Positions 3,705 through 7,276 of a stretch of 7,276 nucleotides of DNA are shown one piece after another; the first letter of the stretch is position 1, and every line of letters begins with the position of its first letter. Below the pieces are notes generated by a model. It was not told where the DNA came from. It worked only from the letters and a program-made list of their open reading frames with translations, and made no database searches. Source of the stretch: an uncultured Granulosicoccaceae bacterium (GTDB lineage Bacteria; Pseudomonadota; Gammaproteobacteria; JABXHR01); assembly GCA_937921805.1 (NCBI GenBank), contig CAKZUS010000215.1, positions 1-7,276 on the forward strand, in the 5' to 3' direction. The position numbers were made by a program, and so were the translations under genes.

Positions 3705-6700
3705 CACCGGCCTCCTCCAAGAAGTTAGGTTTGACGACTTTAGCGCGAACATGACGCCCGTCGATCAGCGCAAGATCAACGGTGTCGCCCAGGCGGGCAA
3801 AGCCATCTTTGAGCAAAGCCATGGCAATAGAGCGTCCCGTGGAGCCGTTGTGCACCGCATTGGGGCTGTAATAGCTCGACGTCACATGGCCGAGCATCTC
3901 CATCGGTGGCTTGGGCAAGACTTTGGAGACAATATGCGCACCCTCTGGCAAGACTTCTTCAGGGTCTTGCGTCAGCAGCCCCACCAGTTGCTTGCGCCCT
4001 TCACGCGCGGTGTCGCTACGCGTCCAAGAGCGCTTGCCCAGACAGTCGGGCTTTTTCTTCGACACAATCCAGTCCATATCCAGATCCATCGGCGTCACAG
4101 TGCCATCGGTATCTTGGCCGGTGATGATAAAACCACGCTCAGCACGCAAGACGTGCATCGCCTCAGTACCATAGGGCGTGATATCAAACTCCGCCCCGGC
4201 CTCCATCACTTGCTCCCAGACGTAGCGTCCGTAACGCGCAGGAACATTGATCTCGTAGGCCAAGTCCCCTGTAAACGAAATCCGAAAAATGCGTGCCTCT
4301 ACGCCCGCCACTTGCCCTTCGCGCATGCGCATAAAGCCAAACGACTCCTCGTCGAGGTCGATATCCGTCAGCTTGGCCAGCACATCGCGAGCGCGGGGAC
4401 CATTGAGCGAGACCACCGCCCACTGCTCGGTCACGCTGGTGCAGAAGACCTGCCAGTCTGGCCACTCGGTTTGTAGCCATTCCTCTAGCCACTCCAGCAC
4501 CCGCGCGGCGCCGCCTGAGGTCGTCGTCATGTGAAAGTGCTGCTCGCCCAGGCGCGTAGTGACACCGTCGTCGAAGACCATGCCATGCTCATTGCACATC
4601 ACGCCATAGCGACACTGCCCAATTGCCAGCTTTTGCCAGGCATTGGTGTAGACCATCTCTAGCAGGCGCACCGCATCGGGGCCGCTGATATCAATTTTGC
4701 CCAGCGTGCTGGCGTCGAGCACGCCAACGCTAGCGCGCACGGCTTTGCACTCACGCTGTACCGCGTCGTGCATGGATTCGCCAGAGTGCGGGAAGTACCA
4801 GGGGCGCTTCCAATCGCCGACGTCTTCAAACACCGCTCCGTGCTCCACGTGCCAAGGGTGCATAGCCGTGGGGCGAGCAGGAATAAACGTGTCGTGAGTG
4901 TTTTGCCCAATAACCGCCCCAAACGCCAGCGGCGTATACGGGGGACGAAACGTGGTGAAGCCCACGTCGGGGACATTTTGCCGCCGTGCCTGCGCCATCA
5001 GCGCAATACCATTGACGTTCGTCAGCTTGCCTTGGTCCGTGCCACGGCCCGTATTGGTATAGCGTTTGAGATGCTCAATGGATGAGAAACCCTCGCGGTG
5101 GGCGAGCTGCACATCAGCGACGGTGGCATCGTTTTGATACTCGTGGAAGTGCTTTTTCTTACCCATGCCCACAGGGTGCTCGCAAGGCAGCACCCATAGG
5201 GGGCGTATTTTTCCTAGGGTGAAGTCATTGCTCTGTGCCGCCGGGGCGCTCACCGACGCCGTAGTAGCGCCACAGTCGCGAGCCGCATCACTGCCCGCCG
5301 CGTGCCCTTGTGCCAAGGCCTCAGCTAAACCCAATGCTCCATTGCACCCGCCCGCACTGCGACGAGGATTGCTGTTGCCACCCAATTGGGCGGGCACATA
5401 GCACAGATGCTCATCCAACCAGTGGAGCTTACCGCGCGCTTGCGTGTGCAGGTGAACCGTCGGTGACCAGCCCCCAGAGGTGCCAATCAGGTCGCAATCG
5501 ATGTGCATCGCCCCCCCGACAAGGCTCTCACCGTCAGGGCTTAAACGGTGCACTGCGACACTGCGGATACCGCGTTTCACGCGGTAGTCAACGCCCGTAA
5601 TGGCGCTGTTCTCCAGCACCACTACGCCCGCCTTGCGTGCGCGATCTGCCGCTCCGATATCTTCAGCTGGGCGCACATCGACCACCGTCGCATGCACTCC
5701 GGCGGCGGCGGCATCAATAGCGGTGTGATACGCACTATCGTTATTGGTCAACACGACTAAGGCTTTGCCGGGCAGCACGCCATAGCGATGTTGATAGTGG
5801 CGAATCGCCGAGGCCAGTAGTATTCCGGGGCGGTCATTATCTGCGAACACCTGCGGGCGCTCAATCGCACCACAGGCCAACACCACTTGCTGCGCGCGAA
5901 TCTTCCACAGCCGCTGGCGCGGTTGATCAGCGGTGGGTTGTGGCCCCACATGATCAGTGACTCGCTCGGTCGCCACCAGATAGTTGTAGTCGTAATAGCC
6001 CGATGCCTGCGTGCGCGTAAGCAGCGTGACCTTCGGGTTCTCGCGTAGCGCCGCAACCGTGCTCGCAACCCAGTCGAGCGCGTCCATGCCGTCGATGCTC
6101 TCGCCGCTGCTGCCCAGTAGCGCGCCGCCGTATTCGTTTTGCTCATCGAGCAGCATCACTCTCACGCCACTGTCTGCCGCCGCGCGCGCGGCCGCCAGCC
6201 CAGCGACTCCACCGCCCACCACCAGCACTTCGCAATGCGCGTATTGGTGCTCGTAGCGATCAGGATCTTCTTCTGCTGGCGCCTTGCCCATACCCGCAGC
6301 ACGGCGAATCACTCGCTCATAGAGAGGCTCCCAGGCTTTGCGCGGCCATTTGAAGGTTTTGTAGTAAAACCCCGCTACAAAAAAACGCGACAGCGCACTG
6401 TTCACCGCCCCCACATCGTGCTCAACACTCGGCCAGCAGTTCTGGCTGGTGGCGCGTAGATGCGGGTAGAGTTCGGTGACAGTCGCTTGGGTATTAGGCA
6501 GAGTGTGTCCGCCAGATTCGAGCTGCACCTGGGCATTGGGGTCTTCCCAGCCGCTAGCCATGATGCCGCGAGGGCGGTGGTACTTAAAGCTGCGCCCGAT
6601 CAGGTGCACACCGTTAGCGAGCAAGGCCGACGACAGGGTATCGCCGCGATAGCCCTGGTATTGCTTGCCATTGAACTCAAAAGACAACGGACTAGAGCGA

Positions 6701-6741
6701 TCGACGCGGCCGGCACCCGCAAGACGATAGCGCTGACTCAT
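3697..6741 (-). CDS. soxA: Sarcosine oxidase alpha subunit
   Basis: 1014 residues, close to the roughly 960-1010 usual for the family. With the beta subunit it oxidises sarcosine to glycine and hydrogen peroxide; the one-carbon unit is captured on tetrahydrofolate as 5,10-methylene-THF, or leaves as formaldehyde. Domains in order: a ferredoxin-like region without iron-sulfur cysteines (about 18-105, with YRGDTLSSALLANGV and FKYHRPRG); an NAD-binding Rossmann fold with G176-x-G178-x-x-G181 and an acidic Asp199/Glu200 at the end of the second strand; the family stretches CGAIERPQVF (290-299) and GTSGGWSPTVHLH (420-432); a linker with YTNTGRGTDQGKLTNVNG (561-578); then a GcvT-like folate-binding domain (about 615-1000) with GVLDASTLGKIDISGPDA, FTGDLAYEINVP and GTEAMHVLRAERG. 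The start ATG overlaps the soxD stop as ATGA, and GGAGG lies 7 bases upstream. The frame is intact throughout and the enzyme should be cytoplasmic. Confidence 0.97.
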   Translation of the reverse strand: MSQRYRLAGAGRVDRSSPLSFEFNGKQYQGYRGDTLSSALLANGVHLIGRSFKYHRPRGIMASGWEDPNAQVQLESGGHTLPNTQATVTELYPHLRATSQNCWPSVEHDVGAVNSALSRFFVAGFYYKTFKWPRKAWEPLYERVIRRAAGMGKAPAEEDPDRYEHQYAHCEVLVVGGGVAGLAAARAAADSGVRVMLLDEQNEYGGALLGSSGESIDGMDALDWVASTVAALRENPKVTLLTRTQASGYYDYNYLVATERVTDHVGPQPTADQPRQRLWKIRAQQVVLACGAIERPQVFADNDRPGILLASAIRHYQHRYGVLPGKALVVLTNNDSAYHTAIDAAAAGVHATVVDVRPAEDIGAADRARKAGVVVLENSAITGVDYRVKRGIRSVAVHRLSPDGESLVGGAMHIDCDLIGTSGGWSPTVHLHTQARGKLHWLDEHLCYVPAQLGGNSNPRRSAGGCNGALGLAEALAQGHAAGSDAARDCGATTASVSAPAAQSNDFTLGKIRPLWVLPCEHPVGMGKKKHFHEYQNDATVADVQLAHREGFSSIEHLKRYTNTGRGTDQGKLTNVNGIALMAQARRQNVPDVGFTTFRPPYTPLAFGAVIGQNTHDTFIPARPTAMHPWHVEHGAVFEDVGDWKRPWYFPHSGESMHDAVQRECKAVRASVGVLDASTLGKIDISGPDAVRLLEMVYTNAWQKLAIGQCRYGVMCNEHGMVFDDGVTTRLGEQHFHMTTTSGGAARVLEWLEEWLQTEWPDWQVFCTSVTEQWAVVSLNGPRARDVLAKLTDIDLDEESFGFMRMREGQVAGVEARIFRISFTGDLAYEINVPARYGRYVWEQVMEAGAEFDITPYGTEAMHVLRAERGFIITGQDTDGTVTPMDLDMDWIVSKKKPDCLGKRSWTRSDTAREGRKQLVGLLTQDPEEVLPEGAHIVSKVLPKPPMEMLGHVTSSYYSPNAVHNGSTGRSIAMALLKDGFARLGDTVDLALIDGRHVRAKVVKPNFLEEAGDA

Positions 6742-7043
6742 GGCGAGACCTCCGCAGACGCTGCAGCGCTCGTATCTGGGCGCGCTTCGCCGGGCTTGTA
6801 GGTCACAATAAACTCATCGCTCACGGTGTTGCGCAGCGCATTGAACCAACGCCGACAGCCTTGGCTGTGCAGCCAGCGCTCGGCGTGCTCGCCCTTGGGG
6901 TTGCTACGTGTATAGATATAGTCCCCCCATTCTTTATCGCTCAGGGCAAAGGGATCTACGGGGCGGGCAATATGTGCCTCGCCTTTGCAGCTAAATTCAC
7001 TCTGGTCACGGCGTCCGCACCAGGGACAATCAATCATCAACAT
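6738..7043 (-). CDS. soxD: Sarcosine oxidase delta subunit
   Basis: 101 residues, the usual size for this small zinc-binding subunit. It opens MLMIDCPWCGRRDQSEFSCK, giving the CPWCG knuckle (Cys6, Cys9), and later WLHSQGCRRWFNALRNT with His59 and Cys63. Together these are the four residues expected to hold the zinc ion of heterotetrameric sarcosine oxidases. The stretches RPVDPFALSDKEWGDYIYTR and NPKGEHAERWLH are typical of the family. The last residues (about 88-101, Ala/Ser-rich) are a variable tail. The start ATG at 7043 is 20 bases beyond the soxB stop, with AAGAGA 7 bases upstream as a modest ribosome site; its stop overlaps the soxA start by 4 bases. The subunit stabilises the complex and has no known catalytic role. 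Confidence 0.97.
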   Translation of the reverse strand: MLMIDCPWCGRRDQSEFSCKGEAHIARPVDPFALSDKEWGDYIYTRSNPKGEHAERWLHSQGCRRWFNALRNTVSDEFIVTYKPGEARPDTSAAASAEVSP

Positions 7044-7063
7044 GTTGGATTCTCTTGGCAGGG

Positions 7064-7276
7064 CTAGTGGGCAACGGCAGAGGCTGCCCCTTCGTCGATC
7101 AAGGCGCCGCTATGGAAGCGATCTATCGAATACGGCGCGGCAATGGGGTGCATCTCGCCTTGAGCAATGGAATGAGCAAACACATGCCCCGAACCTGGTG
7201 TGGCCTTGAAGCCCCCTGTTCCCCAACCGCAGTTAAAGAACATATTTTTTACCGGCGTTTTGGACAAGATCGGCGA
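7064..7276 (-). CDS. soxB: Sarcosine oxidase beta subunit, C-terminal end
   Basis: Only the last 70 codons and the TAG stop are in the window; the gene continues past the right edge. The translation begins SPILSKTPVKNMFFNCGWGT, then GGFKATPGSGHVFAH and ends DRFHSGALIDEGAASAVAH. NCGWGTGGFKATPGSG is the highly conserved C-terminal signature of the flavin-binding beta subunit, a DAO-family oxidoreductase. In characterised homologues this subunit holds FAD non-covalently, binds FMN covalently through a histidine near the alpha/beta interface, and contains the sarcosine site; those parts lie outside the window. As the first gene of the soxBDAG order, it should place the operon promoter to the right of this window. 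Confidence 0.96.
   Translation of the reverse strand, partial: SPILSKTPVKNMFFNCGWGTGGFKATPGSGHVFAHSIAQGEMHPIAAPYSIDRFHSGALIDEGAASAVAH

Noticed and set aside
3177..3752. Longer soxG start (ATG at 3752)
   Set aside because: It would overlap soxA by 56 bases with no ribosome site, whereas the ATG at 3704 has a strong site at 6 bases and gives the expected N-terminus.
3688..4476. Plus-strand open frame of 262 codons antisense to soxA
   Set aside because: It lies entirely opposite the well-conserved soxA/soxG coding sequence, has no ribosome site or domain, and its composition (many His, Arg, Ala) is what antisense reading of a GC-rich gene gives.

Overview
The window looks like chromosomal DNA from a Gram-negative, probably gammaproteobacterial and possibly marine, heterotroph. 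The evidence is a moderately GC-rich sequence, a signal-peptide-bearing outer-membrane-type beta-barrel protein, a periplasmic LysM/solute-binding fusion, a YcaR-like Trm112 protein and a soxBDAG sarcosine oxidase operon. No genus can be assigned from the sequence alone. There are no tRNA or rRNA genes, insertion sequences, CRISPR arrays or phage genes.

Left end (1-400): the N-terminus of a gamma-glutamyltransferase-family enzyme runs off the left edge on the minus strand. An 83-base gap separates it from a divergent gene for a small Trm112/YcaR-family protein on the plus strand.

Centre-left (401-1933): a 196-base intergenic region holds two short dyads of similar design and a possible 16-codon leader ORF. 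It precedes a 403-residue secreted protein made of a LysM domain, a Pro/Ala linker and a family-3 periplasmic solute-binding fold. After this gene, three successive perfect or near-perfect inverted repeats fill the 125-base convergent gap. The middle one is a classic bidirectional intrinsic terminator.

Centre (1934-3176): on the minus strand lies an uncharacterised outer-membrane-like protein, with beta-rich halves around a charged helical middle. It is 67 bases downstream of the sarcosine oxidase operon, and a hairpin lies between them.

Right (3177-7276): four minus-strand genes in the order soxB (C-terminal end only), soxD, soxA, soxG encode the heterotetrameric sarcosine oxidase. This enzyme oxidatively demethylates sarcosine to glycine and passes the one-carbon unit to tetrahydrofolate, a late step of choline/glycine betaine breakdown. 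The genes are tightly packed: a 20-base gap, a 4-base ATGA overlap and an 8-base overlap. This implies one transcript with translational coupling.

Most of the window is ordinary metabolism. The parts worth a second look are the LysM/solute-binding fusion with its leader region, the unassigned beta-barrel-like protein, and the stem-loop cluster between these convergent genes. I see no convincing wholly new system.
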